A stretch of 64,000 nucleotides of DNA from an uncultured Roseburia sp. (GCA_900542495.1 UQNW01000016.1:14760-78759); one strand, 5' to 3'. Positions 18,570 through 28,397 are shown, counted from the stretch's first letter. Notes: a model not told the origin generated them from the sequence alone. Translations and numbers: made by a program.

Positions 18570-18605
18570 AATGTCTGGCGAAAAAATTCCCGCCAGACAT
18601 TTTTT
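18570..18605 (-). terminator. Intrinsic terminator after the chemoreceptor gene
   Basis: Stem AATGTCTGGCG (18570-18580) with CGCCAGACATT, A/T-rich loop, T/A runs on both sides. It overlaps the stop of the receptor gene, lies before the DUF3877-like gene and could act in both directions. Confidence 0.75.
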
Positions 18606-20700
18606 ATTCCTTATAGTTATCATTTACATATTTCTGAATGGTCGGACTGTCTTCCGGCATACGGCATCCCACAATATATTCTCCGTGATTGTCCGTGCTT
18701 CTGATCACCACGCCTTCCATGGTGCGTTCCTCTTTTACCGGAAAATCTGGAATGTCAAGTACCAGCTGTGTTCCCTTAAGTTCCGCAAAATCGTCTGATG
18801 CTGCTGCAAATGCAAATCCATTCGCACTGACATTGACCATTTTTCCGCAATATGTTTTATCCGTATCTTTTCTCGTGATCGTACAGGAATTTGCGATCGG
18901 CATTCTCGGATATTTTCTTCTGTTTGCAATGACAGGTGTTGTTTTTACCACTAAATGGCATACATCTCTTCCCTGCTGATTTTCCACGTTTGCCAGAACA
19001 TCCGACCAGTTGTAAAGGACATTATCAACCACGATCTGAATATCATATGGTGTCTTTTCCCGGATGCTGCCCAATGCCTCCCGGTCCATCTGAAGCCATA
19101 ACTCGCTGCCATTCTGTCTTACGACTTTTCCATGATACTCTTCCCGTGTTTCTCCTTTTCTGACCAAAACACAGTGCATCTGCGGTTTGACATCCTGAAT
19201 ACCCATAAAGCCACCGACACCTAGTTTTTCCATCATATCCTGAACAACGGTCTCGATCTTATTCACATTGCGTGAGGACTCATCGTATTTGTTCAGCATT
19301 GTCTTTGTTGCGCCATCTGCACTTCCAATGCTGTCTGTCATGGCATTCATGACATTACAGATTCCCTCCATATTGGAAACCATCTGATGGTTGGATTCTT
19401 TTACATCCTGCATTGCGGAATCAATGACACTCAGATGCTGTTCAAGTTCCGCTGCATCTTTTGCAATTCCTGACACACTCTCGTTGACCGCTGCAACTTT
19501 TTCAGAGGTCTCCTGGATCAGATCGATGGTCTGTCCGATAGAATCTGTCATCTTAACGGAAGTAGTTCCAAGATTTGCAAGTGCTGCCATGATACGGCTC
19601 GAAGACTCCTGCGTCTCTGTACTTAAATTCCGGATCTCATCTGCTACGACTGCAAATCCTTTTCCTGCATCTCCTGCTCTCGCTGCTTCGATCGATGCGT
19701 TCAATGCCAGCAGATTCGTCTGGGAGTTAATGGATTCAATGGTGCTGACTTCTGTTTTCACACGCTCGAACTCTTTCTGGAATTCTGAGAGGATCGTCTC
19801 AACTTCGTCGGACAGCTTTGCCATCAGCATTGTTGTCTCTGCCACTCTGGATAATTCTCCGGAGCTTTCATTTGCATGGTCTGCGGATTCGTTCATCAGA
19901 GTGACCATCTGCTCCATCAGGGATGCCATGCGTTCCACCTGCTCATTGATGTTGGTTGTCATGTCCATCGAGGACATTGTCTTATCATGAAGGACGTTGT
20001 TGTTCTGCGTCAGTTCACTCATTCCCTGCACAACTGTCGTGGAACTCTGTCTGTTTTCATCCTCTAATTCCCTGACAACCGTAACTCCGTCCATGATCTG
20101 ATTACCGGCACCTTTTACCTGCTCAACAGTCCTAACCACCCGCTCTAAATCCGCTTTTATGGAATTGGTCAATGCACCGTCTGACTCATTCAGATGGTCG
20201 ATCGACACAACATAGCAGATATAACAGAGTATGATACAGGATGCCTGCAATGTATAATCATTCACATTGGATGCACTGTTCATTCCGTTCATAAATTTAT
20301 GTACACTGCTGGCAATACTGATCACTAATGTACCAATGCCACATTGCACCATATACGTCCTGTCTTTGAACAAAACCAGCATACTCGTCAGAGGAAATAT
20401 ATACATAAACGACAGTATCGATTCACTCGTACAGACAACAAATGCATAAAACACACCATACCCGACCGCAACAATAAATTTATAATACTGCGTTGCTGCT
20501 CCCTGCAGACGGAGTACCACCACCCCAAACAAAAACGGGATCCAGCAGACCGCCATAAACATTGCATAGTAAGGCAGCGTATGTAATCCCTTTGCCGTAT
20601 CTGACGTGTACGACAGTGAAAGGATCAATGATAATGCCATCCAGACATTGCGCGCCTTTTTGTTTGCCTTCATCTTAAATACTTGTGCATCATATTCCAT
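18604..20700 (-). CDS. Methyl-accepting chemotaxis protein with C-terminal PilZ domain
   Basis: 698 aa. N-terminus: about six membrane segments (residues 20-170) in place of a large extracellular sensor. Residues 180-500: helical signalling domain with the canonical hairpin AGDAGKGFAVVADEIRNLS. C-terminus (about 515-690): two barrel-like parts ending in a PilZ domain with RKYPR (RxxxR) and NVSANG (NxSxxG), the c-di-GMP binding pattern. It would couple c-di-GMP level to CheA kinase control, implying a motile cell. It could instead control something other than flagella. No che genes nearby. Confidence 0.85.
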   Translation of the reverse strand: MEYDAQVFKMKANKKARNVWMALSLILSLSYTSDTAKGLHTLPYYAMFMAVCWIPFLFGVVVLRLQGAATQYYKFIVAVGYGVFYAFVVCTSESILSFMYIFPLTSMLVLFKDRTYMVQCGIGTLVISIASSVHKFMNGMNSASNVNDYTLQASCIILCYICYVVSIDHLNESDGALTNSIKADLERVVRTVEQVKGAGNQIMDGVTVVRELEDENRQSSTTVVQGMSELTQNNNVLHDKTMSSMDMTTNINEQVERMASLMEQMVTLMNESADHANESSGELSRVAETTMLMAKLSDEVETILSEFQKEFERVKTEVSTIESINSQTNLLALNASIEAARAGDAGKGFAVVADEIRNLSTETQESSSRIMAALANLGTTSVKMTDSIGQTIDLIQETSEKVAAVNESVSGIAKDAAELEQHLSVIDSAMQDVKESNHQMVSNMEGICNVMNAMTDSIGSADGATKTMLNKYDESSRNVNKIETVVQDMMEKLGVGGFMGIQDVKPQMHCVLVRKGETREEYHGKVVRQNGSELWLQMDREALGSIREKTPYDIQIVVDNVLYNWSDVLANVENQQGRDVCHLVVKTTPVIANRRKYPRMPIANSCTITRKDTDKTYCGKMVNVSANGFAFAAASDDFAELKGTQLVLDIPDFPVKEERTMEGVVIRSTDNHGEYIVGCRMPEDSPTIQKYVNDNYKE

Positions 20701-20739
20701 TCCCTTTTATCCCCGCTTTCAAACTGACAAAAGCTGTTT

Positions 20740-21552
20740 TCAGCTATTTGTTTTTTCCTGCTCTTCTTTTGCATTGTCGAGTGCGATCAGTTTCGAAATG
20801 ATCTCCTCACAGATCTGTGTCACATTCTTGCCATCTGTTGCCACCGTAATATCCGCAACTGCCTCATAACGTTCTTTTCGTTTATCCATCAGACTGCTGA
20901 TGAACTCCACATTCATATGATCATTTAAGATTGGACGCTCGTCACTGTCCTTGACACGCTCATAGATAGTCTCAGGCTTCGCTGTCAGTAAAACAACACG
21001 GCCATTTTTCTTCATATGGTCTGTGTTCTCTTCCCGCATGACAACACCACCACCGCAGGAAACGATCGTCTGCTTTCTCTTCTGCAGCTCGATCAGTGTA
21101 TTGCTCTCTAAGTTACGGAAATAAGCTTCCCCATACTCATCAAAAATTTCTGAGATAGACATACCCTGCTTCTCCACGATCATCTGATCCATCTCGACAC
21201 GATCCATCTCAAGCTTATCCTTCAGTTCTCCTGCGATCGTGCTCTTTCCGGCTCCCATGAAACCGATCAGGAAAATATTGTAATCGAACAGGCTCTTTGC
21301 CTGGATCCTGCGGCTGTTCTTCATGATATATTTGAAAATATCAAGAATCTCTTCCTCGAACTCATTGTCGCCAAGTTTTTGTGCCAGTGCATCCGTCTGC
21401 TTCTTCTCCTGCTCCGGCTGTAAAATCGGGATACCGGTTGCCTTCTTATAGGAAATGATCTCCTGGATATGAGACATTCTGACTGCAAGCTGCTCTATAA
21501 TAATATCATCACATTCTCCGATTTTTTCACGGATCTCCTCAATTCTGTCCAT
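20740..21552 (-). CDS. aroK: Chorismate mutase-shikimate kinase fusion
   Basis: 270 aa. Residues 1-85 form an AroQ-type chorismate mutase-like helical domain (RIEEIREKIGECDDIIIEQL, then the ISYKKATGIPI segment). Residues 92-260 form shikimate kinase: P-loop GFMGAGKST, the shikimate-binding ESNTLIELQ/R region and CGGGVV. It phosphorylates shikimate with ATP and may isomerise chorismate. It is downstream of a TRAP transporter and the aroD/aroE genes, which suggests it feeds imported shikimate into aromatic amino acid synthesis. Ribosome site GAGGAGATT. Confidence 0.85.
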   Translation of the reverse strand: MDRIEEIREKIGECDDIIIEQLAVRMSHIQEIISYKKATGIPILQPEQEKKQTDALAQKLGDNEFEEEILDIFKYIMKNSRRIQAKSLFDYNIFLIGFMGAGKSTIAGELKDKLEMDRVEMDQMIVEKQGMSISEIFDEYGEAYFRNLESNTLIELQKRKQTIVSCGGGVVMREENTDHMKKNGRVVLLTAKPETIYERVKDSDERPILNDHMNVEFISSLMDKRKERYEAVADITVATDGKNVTQICEEIISKLIALDNAKEEQEKTNS

Positions 21553-21742
21553 CGTTTTGCTAATCTCCTCGCTGTATACATATTCTATCGTAAAACCACT
21601 GTCTTTTTACAATTTCTGCTCTCAGTATAGCAAGTTCGGAAACATTGCGCAAGAAAAATATTTTAGTACACTAAAGCGGAAATAATCGCCTTTTTTCATA
21701 CCAAAAAAGCCATTATTTCCGCCCTGCGAACATGATTTGGAA

Positions 21743-22783
21743 TTACTGCAGCTCCTCCTGCATATCTCCAAGATACGCATCAATAATCTCCTGCGATACA
21801 GAATTTTCGATCGATGCATATATTGGTTTACATAATTCTCTTATCTCATTATAAAGTTCTTCACTCGGTGTGATGATCTCCGTTCCGCTCTCGCGGATCG
21901 TATCCATTCGGGAAGCGATACGGGCATCCGACTGCTCTCTTGCGTACTCTTTCGCCGTATCTGCCGCCTCTTTGATGATCTGCTGCTGCTCATCTGTCAG
22001 CGAATCAAAAAACTCCTCACTGACAATCAGCGAAATCAGATGCGGAAGATGATTTGTCTCTACCACATAGTCCTGCTGCTCATATAACTTATTGGAAACA
22101 ATGACCTCATAAGGATTTTCCTGCGCATCGATCGTTCCCTGCTGCAGACCGATATACACTTCCGAGAATGTCATAGGTGTCGGGCTTGCGCCAAGTGCTT
22201 TCCAATATGCCATATGGTAGGAATTTTCCATGGTACGGATCTTCTGTCCTTTAAAATCTGCAAGACTCTCCACTTTTTTATTGGTTGTCATAACACGGAA
22301 TCCCTGATCCGCATAACCTAACAGCTCGTAACCGCCGTCATGATAGACCTGCTGCATCAGTTCCATAAATTCAGGATTATCCACATGCTCCCTCACCTCA
22401 TCAATTGTCTCAAACAATGCCGGCATATCAAAAACTGCGGTATCCTTCATAAACGTCACCTGCGGTGCTGTATTCTGCACCACAAACGGAATGTCGCCAT
22501 CCTTGCACGACTCTAACAGTTCACGGTCACCGCCCAGTACACTGTTCGGATAGACACTGATCTTCATACTGCCGCCGCTTAACCGATCCACTTCCTCTGC
22601 AAACTTTTCTGCATAAATCTGTGTCACCGTATCCTCCGGACTTGAACTTCCAAGCGGCCATGCATAACGCTGTACTTCGCTTTCTTTTGCATCCGCCTGA
22701 TCGCCCTGCGCGTTTCCACACGCCGTCAATCCGCAGGCAAGCGCCACTACAAGAACCGCCGAAACCAATCTTCTTCTATTCAT
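21743..22783 (-). CDS. dctP: TRAP transporter substrate-binding protein (DctP family), lipoprotein
   Basis: About 346 aa. The start at 22783 (MNRRRLVSAV) has an AAAGGACG site; the frame extends 11 codons into non-coding sequence. Lipoprotein signal with lipobox LTAC, so it is tethered outside the membrane. DctP features: NPYEVIVSNKLYEQQDYVV region and the conserved Arg region QKIRTMENSYHMAYWKALG that binds a carboxylate. Ligand probably a cyclic or aromatic carboxylate such as quinate or shikimate, inferred only from neighbours. Separated from dctM by MITE copy B. Confidence 0.88.
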   Translation of the reverse strand: MNRRRLVSAVLVVALACGLTACGNAQGDQADAKESEVQRYAWPLGSSSPEDTVTQIYAEKFAEEVDRLSGGSMKISVYPNSVLGGDRELLESCKDGDIPFVVQNTAPQVTFMKDTAVFDMPALFETIDEVREHVDNPEFMELMQQVYHDGGYELLGYADQGFRVMTTNKKVESLADFKGQKIRTMENSYHMAYWKALGASPTPMTFSEVYIGLQQGTIDAQENPYEVIVSNKLYEQQDYVVETNHLPHLISLIVSEEFFDSLTDEQQQIIKEAADTAKEYAREQSDARIASRMDTIRESGTEIITPSEELYNEIRELCKPIYASIENSVSQEIIDAYLGDMQEELQ

Positions 22784-22824
22784 AAAACGTCCTTTCTCCC
22801 TTCTTGTTATTTGCATAAACTCCG

Positions 22825-23037
22825 TTGAGAAACTCTAATTTAAGTTATGAATATTGTGAAAATGTAACAAAATTTTCGAAAACACGCTTTCGCTACATGT
22901 CGCTGGTAACGGTACTAAGAAGCCAGTCACAACTTATCGTTGTTCCTGCCTTCTAAGAACCGACCGCTCCCTAGTGTTTTCTCATGCTTTTGTCACATTT
23001 TTCACAATTCAATCTACTTTATCTATGAGTTTCTCAA
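22825..23037. mobile_element. MITE-like inverted-repeat element, copy B
   Basis: A 213-bp element with perfect 11-bp terminal repeats TTGAGAAACTC (22825-22835 and 23027-23037). Its interior (22876-22990: fragments such as ACGCTTTCGCTAC, GGTAACGGTACTAAGAAGCC and CCTTCTAAGAACC) matches copy A in inverted orientation. It splits the TRAP operon between dctM and dctP, 41 bp upstream of the dctP start. Confidence 0.8.
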
Positions 23038-23052
23038 TCATCCTCTGATGTT

Positions 23053-24342
23053 TTAAAGCAGGAACAAACTTATCGCCGGAATGAATGTCAGCAAAAGCAG
23101 TGCCAGTAAAAAGTACCCGATCATCGGCATCGCTTTTTTGGCAATATGCATAACCGGAACATCCGTCAGCGAGCTTGCCACAAACAGATTGACACCAATC
23201 GGCGGTGTTACAAAGCCGATTGCAAGGTTTACGATCATTACCACACCAAAATGGATTGGGTTCATTCCAATGCTCTGCACGATTGGCAGAAGGATTGGAC
23301 TTAAGATCAGAATTGCCGGTGTTGTATCCATGACCATTCCAACGATCAGAAGGAATACATTAATGATGATCAGTAAGACAATCTCATTACTGAAATGTGC
23401 TAAGATCCATGCGCTCACTGTCTGCGGAACCTGCATTAAAGTCAGCACTCTTGAGAAGGCAGTGGATGCAGCAAGGATAAACAAAATCGGTGCATATGTT
23501 TTCATGGCTTCCACCATAATGCCCCAGATTTCCTTCACTTTAATGGATTTATAAATAAACAGGCTGACAAATAATGCATAAAATACAGAAATAACTGCCG
23601 CCTCTGTCGGAGATGCGATTCCTGCATAGATACAGCCGAGTACGATCACCGGACTGATCAGCGCCCAGATACTGTCTTTTAAAATATTTAAAAAACCTTT
23701 CTCGCGGAGTTCTGTTACTTTTGCATCAATTTTTTCCTTGTCCTCGCCATAGCGTCTGCAATGGTAATAAGCGTAAAACATCAGCAGTGCCCCGATCATA
23801 AGTCCCGGAACAATCCCTGCTAAGAATAAGTCACTGACAGATTCCCCGGTTGCCATTGCATACATGATAAACGGAATACTCGGTGGGATGATAACACCAA
23901 GTCCGCCCGCAACTGCAACGATCGCGGTTGCAAAATCTTTTTTATAGCCAAGCTCGATCAGAAGCGGGATCGTCATACTTCCGACTGCTGCCACAGTTGC
24001 CGGTGCGGAGCCGGAGATAGCACCGTAAAACAGACAGGTGATGATCACGGCACACGGGATTCCTGCGATTCTTTTTCCAATAAAATAAACAAACACATCA
24101 AACAGCTTCTGGGAGATCTTACCGTGCGCCATAAGGATTCCGGCAAGCACGAACATTGGTACTGCAAGTAATGGAAAACTGTCGATTCCGCCTAACATGG
24201 AACGGATGACATAACTTGCGCTTGCGGTAAACGAAGGATCAAACGCGCCCGGTAAAACGGCAACAATTCCAAGAGAGATAGACACCGGAATTGCGATTAC
24301 TAAACAAATAACAAATAAAATAAATACAACAACTGCTGACAT
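23053..24342 (-). CDS. dctM: TRAP transporter large permease (DctM family)
   Basis: 429 aa with about 12 membrane segments. It has the DctM-type openings: LAVPMFVLAGILM, GAISGSAPATVAAVGSMTIP and GGLGVIIPPSIPFIMY. It moves the substrate delivered by DctP with sodium. The ATG directly follows the dctQ stop, so the two are translationally coupled. Confidence 0.92.
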   Translation of the reverse strand: MSAVVVFILFVICLVIAIPVSISLGIVAVLPGAFDPSFTASASYVIRSMLGGIDSFPLLAVPMFVLAGILMAHGKISQKLFDVFVYFIGKRIAGIPCAVIITCLFYGAISGSAPATVAAVGSMTIPLLIELGYKKDFATAIVAVAGGLGVIIPPSIPFIMYAMATGESVSDLFLAGIVPGLMIGALLMFYAYYHCRRYGEDKEKIDAKVTELREKGFLNILKDSIWALISPVIVLGCIYAGIASPTEAAVISVFYALFVSLFIYKSIKVKEIWGIMVEAMKTYAPILFILAASTAFSRVLTLMQVPQTVSAWILAHFSNEIVLLIIINVFLLIVGMVMDTTPAILILSPILLPIVQSIGMNPIHFGVVMIVNLAIGFVTPPIGVNLFVASSLTDVPVMHIAKKAMPMIGYFLLALLLLTFIPAISLFLL

Positions 24343-24942
24343 CTACTTCTCTCCTCCTTCCTCTTTTTCCAGTTCTGCGAGTTCTTTTTCACGGAATGTG
24401 TCTTCCACAACTGCTTCCTCAATTACAGATGCGATATTGCCCTCTTCCATTGGCTTCTTTTCACGGTTTAACACGATCCTCCACTCGCCAAACCAGCGCT
24501 GTGCGATGCGGAAAGCCGTAATGATAAAGCACACAAGCGGTGCTGACTGCACATAATACATTGGAAGTCCACATGCCGGGCTGACCTGTCCGCTCTCAAT
24601 GGTCGCTTTCAGATAAAGATAGGCATATGGAATCAGATATACAAAAAAGATAAATTCAACGGTAAGGTTTAAGACCTTAAACAAAGATTTTCCGCGCCTT
24701 GGAAATAACTGGATAAACTGATCGATCTTAATGGAAATACACTTTTTCGTGCATAAACTTACACTTAAAAATGCCGACCAGATGAATAAATATCTCGTAA
24801 TCTCCTCAGACCAGGAAAGCGATACTTCCAGAATATATCTGGAAAACACCTGAATTCCCATAATGAGGGTCATTGCAATCAAAAACACAACCATCAGAAA
24901 TTCTTCTAAATACTCATCCAGCCAGTGTATTGCTTTTTTCAT
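24343..24942 (-). CDS. dctQ: TRAP transporter small permease (DctQ family)
   Basis: 199 aa with four membrane segments in the first 150 residues and the DctQ segment SWSEEITRYLFIWSAFLS. The C-terminal 50 residues form an acidic cytosolic tail, longer than usual. First gene of the dctQ-dctM-(MITE)-dctP transcript. AAAGGGG ribosome site. Confidence 0.9.
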   Translation of the reverse strand: MKKAIHWLDEYLEEFLMVVFLIAMTLIMGIQVFSRYILEVSLSWSEEITRYLFIWSAFLSVSLCTKKCISIKIDQFIQLFPRRGKSLFKVLNLTVEFIFFVYLIPYAYLYLKATIESGQVSPACGLPMYYVQSAPLVCFIITAFRIAQRWFGEWRIVLNREKKPMEEGNIASVIEEAVVEDTFREKELAELEKEEGGEK

Positions 24943-24988
24943 GTAATAAATCCCCTTTCTGTTTTGTATAAAAATGCGTTTTTAATAT

Positions 24989-25019
24989 CTTATATGTTAA
25001 CAAAATTGCAAGCGCAATT
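24989..25019 (-). promoter_or_regulatory. TRAP operon promoter with cre-like palindrome
   Basis: Minus strand TTGCGC (25012-25017), 17 bp, TATAAG (24989-24994). The -35 is covered by the palindrome AATTGCAAGCGCAATT (25004-25019), similar to the CcpA cre core (TGnnArCGn) but with mismatches at its end. Carbon-source repression is plausible; another repressor is equally possible. Confidence 0.4.
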
Positions 25020-25091
25020 CTATCATTTCTTTCGTCCTTATTTTTTACATCTTATTCGATTAAACATAACCTGCTTTATATGATAGAAAAA

Positions 25092-25127
25092 CCGGGCAGC
25101 GCTTCTCTTTTCAAAAAGTCTGCCCGG
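25092..25127 (-). terminator. Intrinsic terminator after aroD
   Basis: Stem CCGGGCAG (25092-25099) with CTGCCCGG (25120-25127); in the minus transcript it is followed by five T. It separates the aroE-MFS-aroD transcript from the TRAP operon. Confidence 0.75.
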
Positions 25128-25167
25128 CATCTATTTTCGGATCCCTTATGAGATCTTTTTAACGTCA

Positions 25168-25929
25168 TTATATAGCCTTATGAAGTAAATCTAAAACAGT
25201 TGACAGATCTGCAACTCCCATCTGTCCTGGTGCAGATGCTTTCTTTGCTGCTCCGAAGGTCATGGAAGATCCAAATACTTCTCCGCAGAGACGGCTGATA
25301 ACGCCTGTTCCTGCCATAGACATTGTGATGATCGGTCTGTCTGCATAATCTGTAACCATTTCCTCTGTAGCTGCAAGAAGTGTTAAGACATCTCTCTTAT
25401 TCTGTGGCATAACAGCGATTTTTGGAATGTCTGCGCCCATATCCTGCATTTTGCGAAGACGATAAATGATGTCAGACTTTGCCGGAGTTTTGTGGAAATC
25501 ATGGTTAGATGCAACTACCTTTACACCTGCTGCATGAACGCCGTCAATGATTTTTTTCACGATCTCGTCACCTGTGAAAATTTCCACATCAACAAAATCA
25601 ACATATCCGGTCTGTGCTGCTTTGATATTAAGCTCTGCATATGCTTCTGGCTCAATTGCTTTCTCGCCGCCCTCTTTGGAAGTACGGAAAGTCATAAGGA
25701 TTGGAATATTTCCAAGTGCCTCACGAAGCTCTTTTAAAACTTCTTCTACTTTGTCAAACTCAAAAACATGCTCAAACCAGTCCACACGCCATTCAACAAC
25801 ATCAACAGGAATGGAATCAAATGTTTTTGCTTCGTCGATAATATCTTTTTTTGTAACACCTACGATAGGTACGATGATCTTAGGTGCGCCTGCACCGATC
25901 TCGATATCTCTTACTTTAACTGTATTCAT
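25168..25929 (-). CDS. aroD: Type I 3-dehydroquinate dehydratase
   Basis: About 253 aa. Type I (Schiff-base) enzyme: catalytic His in VVASNHDFHKTP, lysine in IPKIAVMPQ, substrate Arg/Glu in VEWRVDWFEH and the end TFGAAKKASAPGQM. Interconverts 3-dehydroquinate and 3-dehydroshikimate. Type I enzymes serve either biosynthesis or quinate breakdown. Here it is third in aroE-MFS-aroD, so it fits use of imported quinate/shikimate. Start set at MNTVKV, spaced from AAAGGTG; an ATG three codons earlier is possible. Confidence 0.93.
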   Translation of the reverse strand: MNTVKVRDIEIGAGAPKIIVPIVGVTKKDIIDEAKTFDSIPVDVVEWRVDWFEHVFEFDKVEEVLKELREALGNIPILMTFRTSKEGGEKAIEPEAYAELNIKAAQTGYVDFVDVEIFTGDEIVKKIIDGVHAAGVKVVASNHDFHKTPAKSDIIYRLRKMQDMGADIPKIAVMPQNKRDVLTLLAATEEMVTDYADRPIITMSMAGTGVISRLCGEVFGSSMTFGAAKKASAPGQMGVADLSTVLDLLHKAI

Positions 25930-25983
25930 TTTCATCACCTTTCTTCTTAATCCTTAGCGTCCGCAGCCTGCGGACTCTGGTTT

Positions 25984-27198
25984 TTAGTTCTCAGCTTCTG
26001 CCTGCTCTACCATTTTTGCATAGCGGATATTTACGAACAATCCAAGAAGTACACCGATTGCAGTAAGGACAATGTTCATAACCATAACCTGTGCCGGCTG
26101 CATTTTAGATGCTGCTGTAAGGATTGTGTAGTTGCAAAGTGAGGATGCGATCATAACAAGTGCTGTAACAGTTCCTTTGATTTTCGGGAATAACATGTTG
26201 CATACAGATGTTGCGATCTGTAACAGTCCGCCTGCTCCTGCCCATCCGATGATGAATGCTCCGGCGATCATAAGTGCTTCACTCTTGCCTGTTAATACAA
26301 CAATCAGTGTTACAAGGCAGATAACCGGGTAAATCAAGATAAATCTTACGTCTTTGATTTTTCTTGTTAAAAGTGCTGTCACAACAAGTGCGATCATTGT
26401 ACCAGCAGAGTAGTATGTCTGCATGATAGAAGGATTTGCCCAGCCAACATTCTCTTTTGCAAAGTTCTGTGCGCAGTTTAACCATAACTGGAAAGTACCT
26501 GTACATGTGAATCCGATTAAGATCATTGCTACAGATTCGATAGAGAAATGTGTATGTTTTAAGCTGTCGATCAGTCCCTCTTTCTTACCAGCTGCTTTCT
26601 GGTCTGCATCTGGAAGTGGGAAAATCATAACTAATACTAAAAGTACGATATAAGCGATTCCGCAAATGTAGAACAACATATTATAAGAAGTAAGTCCTGC
26701 TGCTGTTGTTGCTACTGTTGCACCAAGTACAAATGGTAAGATCATCTGTGCAATTGCGATGAAGAATTTGATTCCCATAGTTGCAACGCCCGGTGCTTTG
26801 TAAATGATCTCGGAAACTGCCGGATAAATACCTGTGTCAAGGAAGGAGTTTGCGATACCACCAACGATTGCACATACATATGCGATCTGGTATCCACCGT
26901 TTGTTCCTGCATTGAATGCAAGTGCAAGTCCGATCAGGTAGATCGCATAAGATCCACTACCGATTGCTGTGGAGATACGACGTCCAAGCTTATCGGAAAG
27001 AGGCCCTGCAAATGGAAGGGCGATCAGACGTCCAAGTCCAAGTGCTGCGGAAATTGCTGTGATTGCCATTGCTTCTACACCCCAGGATGCTGCAAGAGCT
27101 TCCTTGATCACTGCCTGTCCTAAAATAGAACATCCAACACCATGAATGAAATAATTTAAATAAAGGATCATGGCACTAGGTAAATATTTTTTATTCAT
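25984..27198 (-). CDS. MFS transporter, probably for quinate/shikimate
   Basis: 404 aa with 12 membrane segments. The first cytosolic loop reads GPLSDKLGRR, the MFS signature (G-x-L-(S/A)-D-(R/K)-x-G-R-(R/K)). Lies between aroE (51-bp gap) and aroD (54-bp gap) on one transcript, so its cargo is probably a shikimate-pathway acid. A TRAP system in the next operon could carry the same or a related acid. Confidence 0.85.
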   Translation of the reverse strand: MNKKYLPSAMILYLNYFIHGVGCSILGQAVIKEALAASWGVEAMAITAISAALGLGRLIALPFAGPLSDKLGRRISTAIGSGSYAIYLIGLALAFNAGTNGGYQIAYVCAIVGGIANSFLDTGIYPAVSEIIYKAPGVATMGIKFFIAIAQMILPFVLGATVATTAAGLTSYNMLFYICGIAYIVLLVLVMIFPLPDADQKAAGKKEGLIDSLKHTHFSIESVAMILIGFTCTGTFQLWLNCAQNFAKENVGWANPSIMQTYYSAGTMIALVVTALLTRKIKDVRFILIYPVICLVTLIVVLTGKSEALMIAGAFIIGWAGAGGLLQIATSVCNMLFPKIKGTVTALVMIASSLCNYTILTAASKMQPAQVMVMNIVLTAIGVLLGLFVNIRYAKMVEQAEAEN

Positions 27199-27249
27199 CT
27201 CTTTTCTCCTCGTGATTTCAAAATAAATAGTTTATTCGGTATCCTGTGA

Positions 27250-28128
27250 TTAATCATCGTATCTGATGTTTAATACTTCTTTCATATGCTCGATCGGCAT
27301 ATCTTTTCCTGTCCAGAGTTTGAATGCTGCTGCTCCCTGGAATAACATCATTCCAAGTCCGTTCATTGTCTTGCATCCAACTTCTTTTGCCATTTTACGC
27401 ATGGTTGTCTCAAGTGGAGAGTAAGGTACATCTACAACGATCAGTTCCGGACGGAAGAAGGATTTATCAGGTACAACGGACATTCCCTCTAAAGGTTTCA
27501 TGCCAACGCCGGTTCCGTTAACGAAGATGTAAGAGTCAGCCATTTCTTCTCTTAATTTTTCTTTGTCGTCAAGATCGTAAAGAGTTGCTTTGCAGTTTGT
27601 TCTCTCGTTGATCTTCTTTACAGTTTCCTCAGCGTTTGCCCAGAATTTATCATGAATGTTGAAAATAGAGATTTCTTTTACACCGTCTAATGCAGCCTGG
27701 ATCTCGATTGCTGTTGCAGCTCCGCCTGCTCCTGCGATCGTCATTTTCTTTCCGATCACATCGATATCGTTGTCCTTTAATGCCTGCATAAATCCGATAC
27801 CGTCTGTGATGTGTCCTGTTAATACACCGTTCTCATTTACGATTGTGTTAACTGCTCCGCAAAGCTCTGCTGCCGGAGATAATTTATCTAAGTACTGTCC
27901 TACAACTGTTTTATTTGGCATGGAAACGTTTGATCCAACCAGTTTTAATGCACGGATACCTTTTACTGCATCTTCAAGTGTGCTGTTGTCAACTTCGAAT
28001 GCAAGGTATGCATAGTCAAGTCCTAAGTATGCGAATGCTTCATTGTGCATTGCCGGTGAGCTGGAATGTCTGATTGGGTAAGCCATTAATCCGATAAGTT
28101 CTGTGTGTCCTGTAATTCTCTCTGCCAT
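27250..28128 (-). CDS. aroE: Shikimate/quinate dehydrogenase, paralogue 1
   Basis: 292 aa. Shikimate-binding N-terminus: PIRHSSSPAMHNEAF (two Ser) and NVSMPNK (catalytic Lys). NAD(P) domain with AGAGGAATA (glycine loop). Reduces 3-dehydroshikimate to shikimate or works in reverse on shikimate/quinate. The segment after the glycine loop (EISIFNIHDKFWANAEE) lacks the Arg-rich NADP clamp of E. coli AroE, so NAD use, as in catabolic enzymes, is likely. First gene of the aroE-MFS-aroD operon, divergent from a LysR gene. Confidence 0.9.
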   Translation of the reverse strand: MAERITGHTELIGLMAYPIRHSSSPAMHNEAFAYLGLDYAYLAFEVDNSTLEDAVKGIRALKLVGSNVSMPNKTVVGQYLDKLSPAAELCGAVNTIVNENGVLTGHITDGIGFMQALKDNDIDVIGKKMTIAGAGGAATAIEIQAALDGVKEISIFNIHDKFWANAEETVKKINERTNCKATLYDLDDKEKLREEMADSYIFVNGTGVGMKPLEGMSVVPDKSFFRPELIVVDVPYSPLETTMRKMAKEVGCKTMNGLGMMLFQGAAAFKLWTGKDMPIEHMKEVLNIRYDD

Positions 28129-28189
28129 AATTTTTTCTCCTTTTCCCTTAAAAAAAATGATTATGTACGTGATTTATTATATTGTTATA

Positions 28190-28240
28190 CTCTGGTTCTT
28201 AACTCGTCTGCCCACTTCGTTAAAAACTTAACAACCTCTG
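28190..28240 (-). promoter_or_regulatory. aroE1 promoter region with putative LysR operator
   Basis: Minus strand TATAAT (about 28172-28177) has a poor -35, as expected for activator-dependent genes. Upstream are the palindrome GTTAAAAACTTAAC (28219-28232) and GTCTGCCCAC (28206-28215) flanked by TTAAC and GTTA. The same GTCTGCCCAC with TTAAC/GTTA flanks occurs at 32439-32448, upstream of the reductase gene. Confidence 0.45.
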
Positions 28241-28397
28241 ATAATGATATTATACAACGCTTTTTTTGATACATCCAATGCTAATTTTGTGTTTTTTTAA
28301 TAGCTTTTATGTATTAATTAAGGTATAATATACACAAAATCAGCACATCTTTTTTGTAACCCATAGATATTTTCTATTAATTCAAGGAGATTTATGC

